Part shown: positions 8,161 to 15,791 of the stretch, piece after piece
How the letters are laid out: the number at the start of each line of letters is the position of its first letter
Position numbering within the stretch: position 1 is the first letter of the stretch
DNA from: a bacterium HR21
GTDB taxonomy: Bacteria > Bacteroidota > Ignavibacteria > Kapaibacteriales > HRBIN21
Length of the DNA: 64,000 nucleotides
Assembly (NCBI GenBank): GCA_002898295.1
Contig: BEHX01000001.1
Location: forward strand, 201,473 to 265,472
Direction: 5' to 3'
Made by a program: the position numbers and the translations under genes
Notes under the pieces: generated by a model
Database searches by the model: none
What the model saw: the letters and a program-made list of their open reading frames with translations, nothing else
Told to the model about the DNA's origin: nothing

Positions 8161-8529
8161 TCATGAGCGGTACGCAGCGGTGATGATCGCCCCGTTGTCC
8201 GGGCTGAGAACAAGATAGAGTTTGCTCAGCTTCTTCCCGTACTGCCGCAGAAGGCGTCCAATGTGGTGGTGAAGCGCCGGGAATTCCTCCAACCGGTAGC
8301 CGAGAAGGAGGCACAGTCCCTGCATAAGTTCGGAGGGAATCTTCTCCGCCGGCATCTGCGTGAAGAGTCGCAGCAGCTGCCGGTAGTCGCGGGCTGTCAG
8401 GCTCAGCTTCAGCGCCTGAGGACAGCGCTCCTCGCGACCGAAGTACCAGAGCAGGGCAATGAACTCCTTGGGAATCCCTCGCTGCTGAAGACGCCGAATT
8501 GCATGGCCAGTAAAGCCGTAGGAAAGCAT
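8161..8529 (-). CDS. Small DUF4258-like protein
   Basis: 122 residues from ATG 8529. The N-terminus YGFTGHAIRRLQQRGI and the C-terminus LYLVLSPDNGAIITAAYRS match the two halves of DUF4258-like proteins (H-A-x-x-R-x-x-x-R-G-I, then a beta strand ending near a T-x-Y). About 65 residues of Leu-rich helical sequence lie between them, longer than usual. The frame stays open upstream to 8673 without a better start. DUF4258 is sometimes found in toxin-like or mobile contexts, but no antitoxin-like partner is next to it here. The function is unknown. It converges on fliO. Confidence 0.6.
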   Translation of the reverse strand: MLSYGFTGHAIRRLQQRGIPKEFIALLWYFGREERCPQALKLSLTARDYRQLLRLFTQMPAEKIPSELMQGLCLLLGYRLEEFPALHHHIGRLLRQYGKKLSKLYLVLSPDNGAIITAAYRS

Positions 8530-8650
8530 TCCTCGATCCGCAGCACTTCTATGGCACAAACGCCCGGGGAAGAAGACAAGCCCGATGCCAAGCTCCAAAC
8601 ACGCTGAAAATCCAAGCACTTCCGTCCTGACCTCCTCTATGTTTCCCCGG

Positions 8651-8689
8651 CTGTCTCTGTCACACGGCTGCAACGGGTGTGACGGACAG
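8651..8689. other. Imperfect hairpin between purF and the DUF4258-like gene
   Basis: CTGTC-TCT-GTCACAC pairs with GTGTGAC-G-GACAG around an 11-base loop, giving a 12-bp stem with a small internal bulge. It lies just after the purF stop on the minus strand. Neither side has a T-run, so it is not a standard intrinsic terminator. It may slow transcription or protect the purF mRNA end. Confidence 0.4.
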
Positions 8690-8703
8690 GATACGCTGCG
8701 GGG

Positions 8704-10185
8704 CTACTCCTCTGTTGCGTGCTTATCCAGCTCGGGCTCAACGGGCACGGGGTAGTCGCCGGTGAAGCAGGCTGTGCAGTACCCAATGCCGGGCTCATGG
8801 GGGACAGAGAGGATGAGCTTATCCAGCGAGAGGTACCGCAGCGAGTCTACCCCGAGAGCTTTCCCAATGTCGTCTTCCGTAGCGTAGTGGTTGGCAATGA
8901 GTTCGTCGGGGTGCGGGAAATCCATCCCGTACTTGCATGGGTAGCGGATCGGCGGCGAAGTGATGCGGAGGTGAACTTCGCGGGGACCTGCCTGGCGAAT
9001 GAGCTGGACCAGGGCTTTCGAGGTCGTGCCGCGCACGATGGAATCGTCCACAACGACCACCTTCTTTCCTCGCAGCACTCCACGGACGGTATTGAACTTG
9101 GTTTTGACCTTCAGCTCCCGCTGGTTCTGCTCTGGGGCAATGAAAGTACGCCCGACATAATGGCTCCGGATCAACCCGATATCGAAGCGGGTGGGAATGC
9201 CGTGCGCGGCGTTCGATTCGGCATAGCCAATAGCGGCGGTATTCCCACTATCGGGAACGGAGATGACAACGACGGGTTGGTGCCCATCGGACTGCACAGG
9301 GCTTTCCTCTGCCAAGCTCTTGCCGAGTTTGCGGCGGACTTTATCAACGCTGTGCCCGAAGATCATACTGTCGGGACGGGCAAAGTAAATGAACTCGAAG
9401 ATGCAGTGCCGTGCCTCCGGAGTCTGTTCCACGATAGGGAAACTCTTGAACTGACCGGTCCGGACCGTGTCCTGATCGATGATGACGAGCTCGTTGTGGC
9501 GGACATCGCGCACGTATTCAGCTCCGATGAGATCGAAAGCACATGTCTCCGAGGCTACGACATAGGCATACTGCCCATCATGCCCGGGGAGTCGCCCAAT
9601 GACGAGGGGTCGGAAACCATGTGGGTCACGAGCAGCAATCAGCGCTGTGTCGGTTAGCATCACAAGCGAGTACGCTCCCTGGACGCTGCGGAGAGCCTCG
9701 CGAATCTGCTCCAGCTGGGTTGGCTGACGGCTTCGGGCAATCAGGTGAAGGAAGAGCTCGCTGTCGGTAGTGCTCTGGAAAATCGCGCCCTCCTCTTGCA
9801 ATTGGCGCCGGAGTGTCCGTGTGTTGGTCAGATTGCCGTTGTGTGCCAGCGCCAGATTCCCCATCCGGTAGGTGATGTGGAACGGCTGAATGTTCGCTCG
9901 GGTAGAGCTCCCCGTTGTGGAATAGCGGTTGTGCCCAATGGCAGCGTCCCCGCGGAGGACGTGTTGGAGAACCTCCGGCGGGAAGACATCGAGCACCAAC
10001 CCTTCGCCTTTATGGCTGACAAAACGCCGGCGCCGCTTCTGCGAGTCCCAAAAGGCAGAGACAATCCCGCTTGCTTCCTGTCCCCGGTGCTGCAGAGCGT
10101 GGAGGCAATAGTAGGCAACGACAGCAGCTTGCGGGTGATTGTACACCCCAACAACGGCACACTGCGCTCGAACCCCGTCGTCCAC
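8704..10185 (-). CDS. purF: Amidophosphoribosyltransferase PurF
   Basis: About 493 residues from GTG 10185. First step of purine synthesis: PRPP plus glutamine gives phosphoribosylamine. The glutaminase half has the nucleophile Cys at residue 9 (QCAVVGVYNHPQAA), HRGQEASGI, and GHNRYSTTGSS. The transferase half has KKVVVVDDSIVRGTTSKAL, the PRPP-binding loop. The Cys is preceded by a short leader that would be removed as in other PurF enzymes. The start is uncertain: a TTG at 10224, right after the upstream stop, has AGGAGA before it and would add 13 residues. The gene follows the acylase gene closely. Confidence 0.93.
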   Translation of the reverse strand: MDDGVRAQCAVVGVYNHPQAAVVAYYCLHALQHRGQEASGIVSAFWDSQKRRRRFVSHKGEGLVLDVFPPEVLQHVLRGDAAIGHNRYSTTGSSTRANIQPFHITYRMGNLALAHNGNLTNTRTLRRQLQEEGAIFQSTTDSELFLHLIARSRQPTQLEQIREALRSVQGAYSLVMLTDTALIAARDPHGFRPLVIGRLPGHDGQYAYVVASETCAFDLIGAEYVRDVRHNELVIIDQDTVRTGQFKSFPIVEQTPEARHCIFEFIYFARPDSMIFGHSVDKVRRKLGKSLAEESPVQSDGHQPVVVISVPDSGNTAAIGYAESNAAHGIPTRFDIGLIRSHYVGRTFIAPEQNQRELKVKTKFNTVRGVLRGKKVVVVDDSIVRGTTSKALVQLIRQAGPREVHLRITSPPIRYPCKYGMDFPHPDELIANHYATEDDIGKALGVDSLRYLSLDKLILSVPHEPGIGYCTACFTGDYPVPVEPELDKHATEE

Positions 10186-10226
10186 GGCTGGAAGACAGCT
10201 TTCGGCTACGGAAACACACCGCAAAA

Positions 10227-12752
10227 CTACGGACTCTCCTGCAAGGAAGCTTGGGGCTCGGGAGTAAGCGGAGCGAAAACAACAGCGCGCCGTGCCGTGT
10301 GCGGGACTCCCAGAGCTCTTCGCAAGAGACCGCCGTAGAGCCACAGTGGCAGTTCATCAGCGTAGTGTGGGCTGAGGAAATGCCCTGAAACCCCGCCAGG
10401 TAGTACGAATGCCCACGTCGTGTCGCGCAGGTCGGCAATAAAGCGGGCGGAGGCTCCGAGAATTTGCTCAAACGGTGCCCAAAGACGCCATTCGCCCGTA
10501 TTGACCGTCGTCGGTGCACCGACCGAGGGGTACGGACCCAGGGAGAAGACCGGGCGCAGCAGCGGATGGAGTCCCAATGGATGGACAAGCCGCAGGGTGT
10601 GGAGTCGCTCGTAGCGCCACTCCTCAAGCCGGTTACCCAGACGCTGGCGGAGCGTATCGAGCGCGCCGGCAAAGCTCTGCCGGACAACCTCCTGCAGGGT
10701 TTCCCGCCGCTCCGTCCGCGGGTCATCAAACCAGGGAGAGTTGGGCTCGGAGAGGAGTTCCAGCAGGCGACGCAGTGCCAGATTGCTCAAGAACAGGTAC
10801 TCGCGCAAGCGCGCCCACGAGAGGTGGACGCCGAAAGTCCGCTGCAAGAGCTCGTGCAAGAAAGCGGCGTAGAGCGTTGCCCCGATGGAGCTGCGTTCAA
10901 AGCTCCAATCCCACTGACGCAGCTCGTGTAAAGCCCGGCGCTGTTCCGCAGACCACTGTGCCTGCTCCAGGAGGGGCAGCACTACCTGCATCATCTCCCG
11001 GGCATAGGGAGAGACAACGTCCATCTGCATCCGTTGAGCGGTGCTCAGCGTATAGGTGTCCGCACTCTGGGCAAGGAGTTCGGCAAGGCGCTGGGCACGT
11101 GAGGGCGGCTCCCAGATCGTGGTCAGCGGCAGCGGAAAGGTCCGAGCGAGTTTGTTATTCGCGCTGATGACAAAGCCCTGCCGTGGGTTGACCAGTCCCG
11201 GCAATGCACTCATATTGACAAGCCCACGCCAGCGATATGCTGCCTCCCAACCCGGCAGGGGAAATGCCCACGTCCGCTCTGGGAGAGTGCTATCCCGGAC
11301 GGGGATGTACCCGGCAGGCTGGACGGCAACAGTCCCATTGCGGTCGGCGTAGACAAAGCAGAGCACCGGGGCACCCCAGAAGCGCAGAGCTGCACGGAAC
11401 TGACTCCACGAGCGTGCCTGCCCAATGCGATAGGCTGCCAGAATCTCGTCGCTGTAGCCTTCGGCGGCTGCCCATCGGTAGCTGAGTCGGTACCGCTTCA
11501 GAAAGGGCTGGGCAGTGGTATCGTCTGGCTGCCGGAAGAGAAAGCTCGGGGCAGCGAAGAGATGTGCCTCTGACACAATCGGTCCGTTCTGGGAGCGAAG
11601 CACGTCAATGATCACCGGAGGCTTGCCCCGCACGCGGATGGTATCGCGCCGGCGCTGGAAACGCTGCCACCGCGTGCCGTCCCAGTACCGCTGCGGGCGT
11701 GCCGTGTCGAGTCGCTCAATGAAGAAGTCAGACTCATCTGCCATGAGGTTCGTGACTCCCCAGGCAATGGTGCGATTCCGCCCGATGACAACCAGCGGCA
11801 GCCCGGGGAGAGTCAGCCCGGCGACTTCGTAGTCCGGCGAGAGGATACAGACCGGATACCACCGAGCGGGCAACCCCAGGACCAGGTGGGGGTCATTTGC
11901 CAGAATAGCCCCCTGGGAGGTCCGCACTGCCCAGGCATTGCTCCCTTGCCCTGCAACCGGGCGCAGCCACGGACGGAGCGCTCTGATCCCCGAGAGCGCG
12001 GCGTGGAAGCCGTCCAGCGGGGGCAGCATCAAGCCCGCCGGCGGTAAGCGCAGCGTGTCGCGCCCGTGCTGTGAGGGCGCAGAGACCGCCGCCAGCTCGT
12101 CGAGCACAGTCGGCGCTGTTGGAGGATAACCTGGCAGTAAATCCCACGCCCGCTCAAGACCCACTTCCTCGGCGAGGCTCCCCATGGCAATGTCGCTCCA
12201 GAAGCAGAACGCCAAGTCGAACGCCATCAAGCGGGCAATCGCAAGCGAATGCACGGGCTGCCATGGCTCCGGACGATAGCTCAGCACGAGGAACTCGGGC
12301 GGGAGGCGGGAGCTATTGTGCTCAAGCCATGCATTGACGCCGGCAGCGTAGTGCTTCAGAATTGCCCGCGAAAGTGGGTGGAGACTATCCCAGAGCCGCT
12401 GCGCCAGCTGCCCCAATGCGAGCACGCGCATAAGGTAGTCCAGCGGCACGGCTTCCTCACCGAGAATTTCCGCAACCCGCCCGAAGGCAATCCGGCGGGC
12501 AAGGTCCATCTGCCAGAGGCGATCCTGGGCATGGAGGTAGCCAAGAGCGAAGAAAGCGTCGAGTGTCTCCCGGGCAACAACGGTCGGGACAGCAGCGGAA
12601 TCACGCCAGACCACAACACTATCCTGTACCCCGGAGGAGAGTTCCGCGAAATCCGGTGGGAGTGAGTGCCGGAAAAGCAGCCAGCCAGCACCGAGGAGCG
12701 CGATGAGCACCAGCAGGAGCGTCACCGCGAGCGCCGCCCCCAGCCGCCACAT
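10227..12752 (-). CDS. Penicillin acylase family Ntn-hydrolase
   Basis: 841 residues, the family's usual size. A signal anchor lies at residues about 7-28. The alpha region has FALGYLHAQDRLWQMDLARR. The self-cleaving nucleophile Ser is at about 271 in GQGSNAWAV, where the precursor is cut into alpha and beta chains. Beta-chain landmarks include NDPHLVLGLPARWY and IAWGVTNLMADESDFF. The enzymes hydrolyse amide bonds of acyl compounds (penicillins, acyl-homoserine lactones, other acyl amides) in the periplasm. The natural substrate cannot be told from sequence. It begins three bases after the epimerase gene, probably in one transcript. Confidence 0.92.
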   Translation of the reverse strand: MWRLGAALAVTLLLVLIALLGAGWLLFRHSLPPDFAELSSGVQDSVVVWRDSAAVPTVVARETLDAFFALGYLHAQDRLWQMDLARRIAFGRVAEILGEEAVPLDYLMRVLALGQLAQRLWDSLHPLSRAILKHYAAGVNAWLEHNSSRLPPEFLVLSYRPEPWQPVHSLAIARLMAFDLAFCFWSDIAMGSLAEEVGLERAWDLLPGYPPTAPTVLDELAAVSAPSQHGRDTLRLPPAGLMLPPLDGFHAALSGIRALRPWLRPVAGQGSNAWAVRTSQGAILANDPHLVLGLPARWYPVCILSPDYEVAGLTLPGLPLVVIGRNRTIAWGVTNLMADESDFFIERLDTARPQRYWDGTRWQRFQRRRDTIRVRGKPPVIIDVLRSQNGPIVSEAHLFAAPSFLFRQPDDTTAQPFLKRYRLSYRWAAAEGYSDEILAAYRIGQARSWSQFRAALRFWGAPVLCFVYADRNGTVAVQPAGYIPVRDSTLPERTWAFPLPGWEAAYRWRGLVNMSALPGLVNPRQGFVISANNKLARTFPLPLTTIWEPPSRAQRLAELLAQSADTYTLSTAQRMQMDVVSPYAREMMQVVLPLLEQAQWSAEQRRALHELRQWDWSFERSSIGATLYAAFLHELLQRTFGVHLSWARLREYLFLSNLALRRLLELLSEPNSPWFDDPRTERRETLQEVVRQSFAGALDTLRQRLGNRLEEWRYERLHTLRLVHPLGLHPLLRPVFSLGPYPSVGAPTTVNTGEWRLWAPFEQILGASARFIADLRDTTWAFVLPGGVSGHFLSPHYADELPLWLYGGLLRRALGVPHTARRAVVFAPLTPEPQASLQESP

Positions 12753-12755
12753 GGC

Positions 12756-13742
12756 TCACAGCCAGCCGTGTTCACGGTACCAGCAGACGGTCTCGAACAT
12801 CCCTTCGGCGAGTCCGATCCTTTGCCGGTAGCCCAACTCTGTGCGCGCCCGCTCTGTGGAGCAGATCCAGTACGGCTGGATGATATCCCGTCCCTTCTCA
12901 AAGTCGAAAACCGGTGGGCGCCGGCTTACCCAGCCGGCAACCTCCGCCACAGTGGCAAGGCCCATCACAAGCGCGTGGGGGACTCGGAGTCGGACAACCC
13001 GTCGGCGTCCCAGCGCTTCGCGGGCTGCCTCAACCAACTGCTCCCAGGTGTAGAACTCCTCCGAGCTGATGAAGTACGTCCGTCCAACAGCGCACTCGGC
13101 TTCTGCTGCCAGGAGAATACCGTGGACCAGATCCCGCACATGGATGAGGCTGAGATACTTCGTCCGGAAGCCAATCAGCGGGGCAATCCCGAAGCGGACA
13201 CTGCGGAAAAAAGGCAATGTTGCCGCATCGCGCGGTCCATAGACCGCCGGTGGACGCACAATGGTGACGGGCAGCTCCGCCGCTGCGGAGAGCACCACTT
13301 CCTCTGCTGCCCGCTTGCTCTTGCCATAGGCGGTCAGAGGGTGCGGCGGGGTCTCTTCCGTCACCGGCTCTGCAAGCGAGGCTGCCGGTCCAACAGCTGC
13401 CAGGCTACTCAGGAAGACAAAGCGCCGGAGGTTCGGGGCATGGCGGAGGAGGGCTGTTATGAGGTTCGCCGTGGCATCTCGATTGCCGCGCAGAAACTCC
13501 TCAAAACTCCGAGCAGCAATCAGCCCCGCTACATGGTAGACAACCTCCACCCCAGCAACAGCGCGGGGAAGCGAGTCCGGTTCCGTGAGCGAGGCTTCCA
13601 CCAGCTCTACCGGTTTGCCCTCCAGCCAACGCCGGTTGCTCTGCCGGCGGACAATACAGCGGACCGGTAGACCACGCTCCAAGAGGGCATCGACAAGGTG
13701 ACTCCCAATGAAGCCTGTTGCGCCCGTTACCAAGACTGTCAT
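12756..13742 (-). CDS. NAD-dependent epimerase/dehydratase (extended SDR)
   Basis: 328 residues. Rossmann motif TGATGFIGSHLVDALL at the N-terminus, HVAGL in the middle, and the catalytic Y-x-x-x-K (YGKSK, about residue 146) with an upstream SSLAAVG serine. VRPPAVYGPRD is the usual substrate-domain signature. These proteins change sugar nucleotides, steroids or flavonoid-like alcohols; which substrate applies here is not clear. A Bacteroidota-type promoter box lies about 29 bases upstream of ATG 13742, and the acylase and purF genes follow on the same strand. Confidence 0.85.
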   Translation of the reverse strand: MTVLVTGATGFIGSHLVDALLERGLPVRCIVRRQSNRRWLEGKPVELVEASLTEPDSLPRAVAGVEVVYHVAGLIAARSFEEFLRGNRDATANLITALLRHAPNLRRFVFLSSLAAVGPAASLAEPVTEETPPHPLTAYGKSKRAAEEVVLSAAAELPVTIVRPPAVYGPRDAATLPFFRSVRFGIAPLIGFRTKYLSLIHVRDLVHGILLAAEAECAVGRTYFISSEEFYTWEQLVEAAREALGRRRVVRLRVPHALVMGLATVAEVAGWVSRRPPVFDFEKGRDIIQPYWICSTERARTELGYRQRIGLAEGMFETVCWYREHGWL

Positions 13743-13770
13743 GCTCTCGCGAAGAGCTTGGCGATGGCTG

Positions 13771-13778
13771 CAAAAATA
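13771..13778 (-). promoter_or_regulatory. Bacteroidota-type -7 box (TATTTTTG) for the epimerase-acylase-purF genes
   Basis: Minus-strand TATTTTTG fits TAnnTTTG exactly and is about 29 bases before the epimerase ATG, a normal leader length. No clear -33 TTTG was seen. Recurrence of the same box at other gene starts in this window supports it. Confidence 0.5.
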
Positions 13779-13811
13779 GGGGAGCCAGCACTGCCTTCTG
13801 CGGGCGGTCCC

Positions 13812-15173
13812 TCAGAGGTACTCCAGCAGATCGTGTCGGGTGATCACACCGATGAAGTGCCAGAACTCTGAGAGGATGACGGCGGGATATTCGCGCAGCA
13901 CCTCAATGCCCTCTTGGATGGAACTGTGAGCGTCTACAACAGGCAGCGGCTCTTCGAGGAAGTCTGCAACTGGACGGTGCAGTGCCAGGTGGTCTTCCAA
14001 GAGGGCTTTCAGCAGGCGATTCTCGCGGACTGTGCCGATGACACGCCGGTGGTCAATGACGGGCAGCTGCGAGAGCTCATAGGCATTCATCTGCTGCAGT
14101 GCTTCCTGAACTGTTGCCGTGGGCGGGACGGAAACGAGTGCCGGGACTCGCCCACGGGCAAGCTTGCTCTGGAGCACGGTCTTCAGCGAAAAGTCCCCGA
14201 CGTCGAGGAGGTGGTGTTGGCGCAGCCACTCCTCGGAGTGATGCTTGCTCAGGTAACGCTCACCGGTATCGCAGATGATTGTGACCACAACGGCATCGGC
14301 AGGGAGCAAGCGGGCAACGTGGAGAGCTGCTGCGACGTTTGTCCCCGAGGAGCCGCCGCAGAAAATCCCTTCCTCGCGTGCCAGTCGGCGTGCCATGAGA
14401 AAGGACTCCCGGTCGCTGATGCTGAGAACTTCATCAATGAGGTTGATGTCCAGGTTGCCCGGAATGCGCTCCTGTCCGATCCCTTCCACAAGGTAGGGCG
14501 AGGCTTCCCCGACGCGCCCGGTTTCCTTGTAGCCTTTGATCACAGAACCGACTGGATCGGCGGCAATGACACGGATGTTCGGATTCATCCGCTTCAGGAA
14601 GCGGGCAACACCGGTGATGGTGCCGCCAGTCCCAATGCCAGCGACAAAGTGCGTGATGCGCCCTTCGGTATCTTCCCAGATCTCCGGTCCGGTGGTCTGC
14701 TCATGGATGGCGGGATTGGCAGGATTGTCGTACTGGTTGAGCATAATCGCATTGGGGAGCTCCTCTGCCAGGCGTCGGGCAACGTTGAAGTAGTATTCCG
14801 GCGAGCTCGGGGGCGCCGCGGAGGGGACGATGAGCACATCTGCACCGAGCGCCTGAAGGTAGCGGATCCGCTCCTGGGAGGCTTTGTCCGTCATGACGAA
14901 AAGGCACTGGTACCCTTTGATGCGTGCAGCAAGTGCCAAGCCGATTCCGGTATTGCCACTGGTTGGCTCAACAATCAGCATGCCCGGACGCAGCTTGCCC
15001 TCTCGCTCGGCAGCCTCAATCATGGCAATGCCAATACGGTCCTTGACCGAGCCTCCGGGATTCCGATTCTCCAACTTGACCAGGACGGTTGCTGCAACCC
15101 CGCGGGTCACGCGCTGGAGCTTGAGCAGAGGCGTCTTTCCGATGAGCTGCAAGATGTTCTCGTAGTACCGCAT
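13812..15173 (-). CDS. cbs: Cystathionine beta-synthase
   Basis: 453 residues. The N-terminal PLP domain (about 1-325) has GKTPLLKL, the PLP lysine near 44 in NPGGSVKDR, TSGNTG, and GIGTGGTITG. The Y-L-V-E-G-I-G-Q-E segment favours beta-synthase over O-acetylserine sulfhydrylase. Two C-terminal CBS motifs (about 330-453), ending GVITRHDLLEYL, resemble the regulatory module. It condenses serine and homocysteine in transsulfuration, though bacterial forms can also use O-acetylserine. The start at 15173 is set by the family N-terminus MRYYENILQLIGKTP; the frame extends upstream without homology. It lies downstream of a terminator, so it probably has its own promoter. Confidence 0.9.
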   Translation of the reverse strand: MRYYENILQLIGKTPLLKLQRVTRGVAATVLVKLENRNPGGSVKDRIGIAMIEAAEREGKLRPGMLIVEPTSGNTGIGLALAARIKGYQCLFVMTDKASQERIRYLQALGADVLIVPSAAPPSSPEYYFNVARRLAEELPNAIMLNQYDNPANPAIHEQTTGPEIWEDTEGRITHFVAGIGTGGTITGVARFLKRMNPNIRVIAADPVGSVIKGYKETGRVGEASPYLVEGIGQERIPGNLDINLIDEVLSISDRESFLMARRLAREEGIFCGGSSGTNVAAALHVARLLPADAVVVTIICDTGERYLSKHHSEEWLRQHHLLDVGDFSLKTVLQSKLARGRVPALVSVPPTATVQEALQQMNAYELSQLPVIDHRRVIGTVRENRLLKALLEDHLALHRPVADFLEEPLPVVDAHSSIQEGIEVLREYPAVILSEFWHFIGVITRHDLLEYL

Positions 15174-15216
15174 GAGCACTCGGCTCTCGGAACGCTCTAC
15201 GAATATAGCCAGCGGT

Positions 15217-15261
15217 TCCAAAAGAAAAACGGGCGCCAGAGAGAACCCCTGGCGCCCGTTT
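15217..15261 (-). terminator. Rho-independent terminator after the Lys/His-repeat gene
   Basis: A perfect 13-bp inverted repeat (15227-15239 with 15249-15261, core ACGGGCGCCAG/CTGGCGCCCGT) around a 9-base loop. On the minus strand the stem is followed directly by TTTTTCTTTT. It starts 23 bases after the stop at 15284 and separates that gene from cbs. Confidence 0.9.
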
Positions 15262-15283
15262 GGGCAGAAGTGCTCCTGCACGC

Positions 15284-15583
15284 TTACTTCGGCTGTTCCT
15301 GCGTTTCCTTCTGCTTCTTGGCGTGCTTCTTAGCGTGCTTCTTGGCGTGCTTCTTGACCTGCTGCTCCGTCTTTGCCTCTGCCGGCTTTTCAGAAGGGGC
15401 AGGGGCTGTCGTTGTGTGCGGAGCAGAAGGTGCCGGGGCTGCCGGTTTCGCCGGAGTTGCTGGCTTTGCCGGAGCTGCCGGAGTTGCTGGCTTGGGCTGT
15501 TGTGCAGGTGAGCTCTGCTGCTGAGCCCAGACCATGGCGCTGCCCACCAGGAGAGCCAGCGCCGCTGCCATGAGACGCTTCAT
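15284..15583 (-). CDS. Small secreted Ala/Pro-rich protein with Lys-Lys-His-Ala repeats
   Basis: 99 residues from ATG 15583, preceded by GAGGT. A signal peptide (KRLMAAALALLVGSAMVWAQ) is followed by a disordered region of Pro-Ala-Thr-Lys repeats and a tail of four KKHA-type tetrapeptide units, then QKETQEQPK. No known domain. The cationic, His-bearing tail could bind anionic polymers (LPS, DNA, peptidoglycan) or metals; that is inference. It is a single-gene transcript with its own terminator, and a CAATTTTG near-match to the Bacteroidota promoter box lies at 15627-15634. Small size and low complexity make homology searches unreliable. Confidence 0.65.
   Translation of the reverse strand: MKRLMAAALALLVGSAMVWAQQQSSPAQQPKPATPAAPAKPATPAKPAAPAPSAPHTTTAPAPSEKPAEAKTEQQVKKHAKKHAKKHAKKQKETQEQPK
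15312..15359. repeat. Four tandem 12-bp units encoding the KKHA repeat
   Basis: TGCTTCTTGGCG is repeated four times with one or two substitutions (units at 15312, 15324, 15336 and 15348). On the coding minus strand each unit gives Lys-Lys plus His/Gln and Ala/Val. In-frame copy-number change would lengthen or shorten the cationic tail. Confidence 0.85.
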
Positions 15584-15753
15584 CGGAAGACCTCGATGAT
15601 GTTCAACATGCCATTTCTCGGCAGCGCAAAATTGGACCCAGGGGACTGAGAGTCCGCTGAAACAACGGTGAAGGAATTCCCCAATAGATGGCAACAACGG
15701 GCTGAGTAGGCGCTTTACACATTTTCATCCGGGGCTGCAGCGGCGCTTTTTGG

Positions 15754-15761
15754 TAAGTTTG
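15754..15761 (+). promoter_or_regulatory. Bacteroidota-type -7 box (TAAGTTTG) for the aldehyde dehydrogenase gene
   Basis: Exact TAnnTTTG match 30 bases before ATG 15792, in the 208-base divergent gap 15584-15791. The same gap holds a weaker minus-strand CAATTTTG for the repeat-protein gene. No other feature was seen in the gap. Confidence 0.5.
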
Positions 15762-15791
15762 CAACTGGTCTGCTTCCTGCCTCCGGCTGCG

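Noticed and set aside
13914..15524. Long open frame opposite cystathionine beta-synthase
   Set aside because: It runs through the terminator hairpin and ends in a Phe/Ala/Gly run opposite the repeat gene; not coding.
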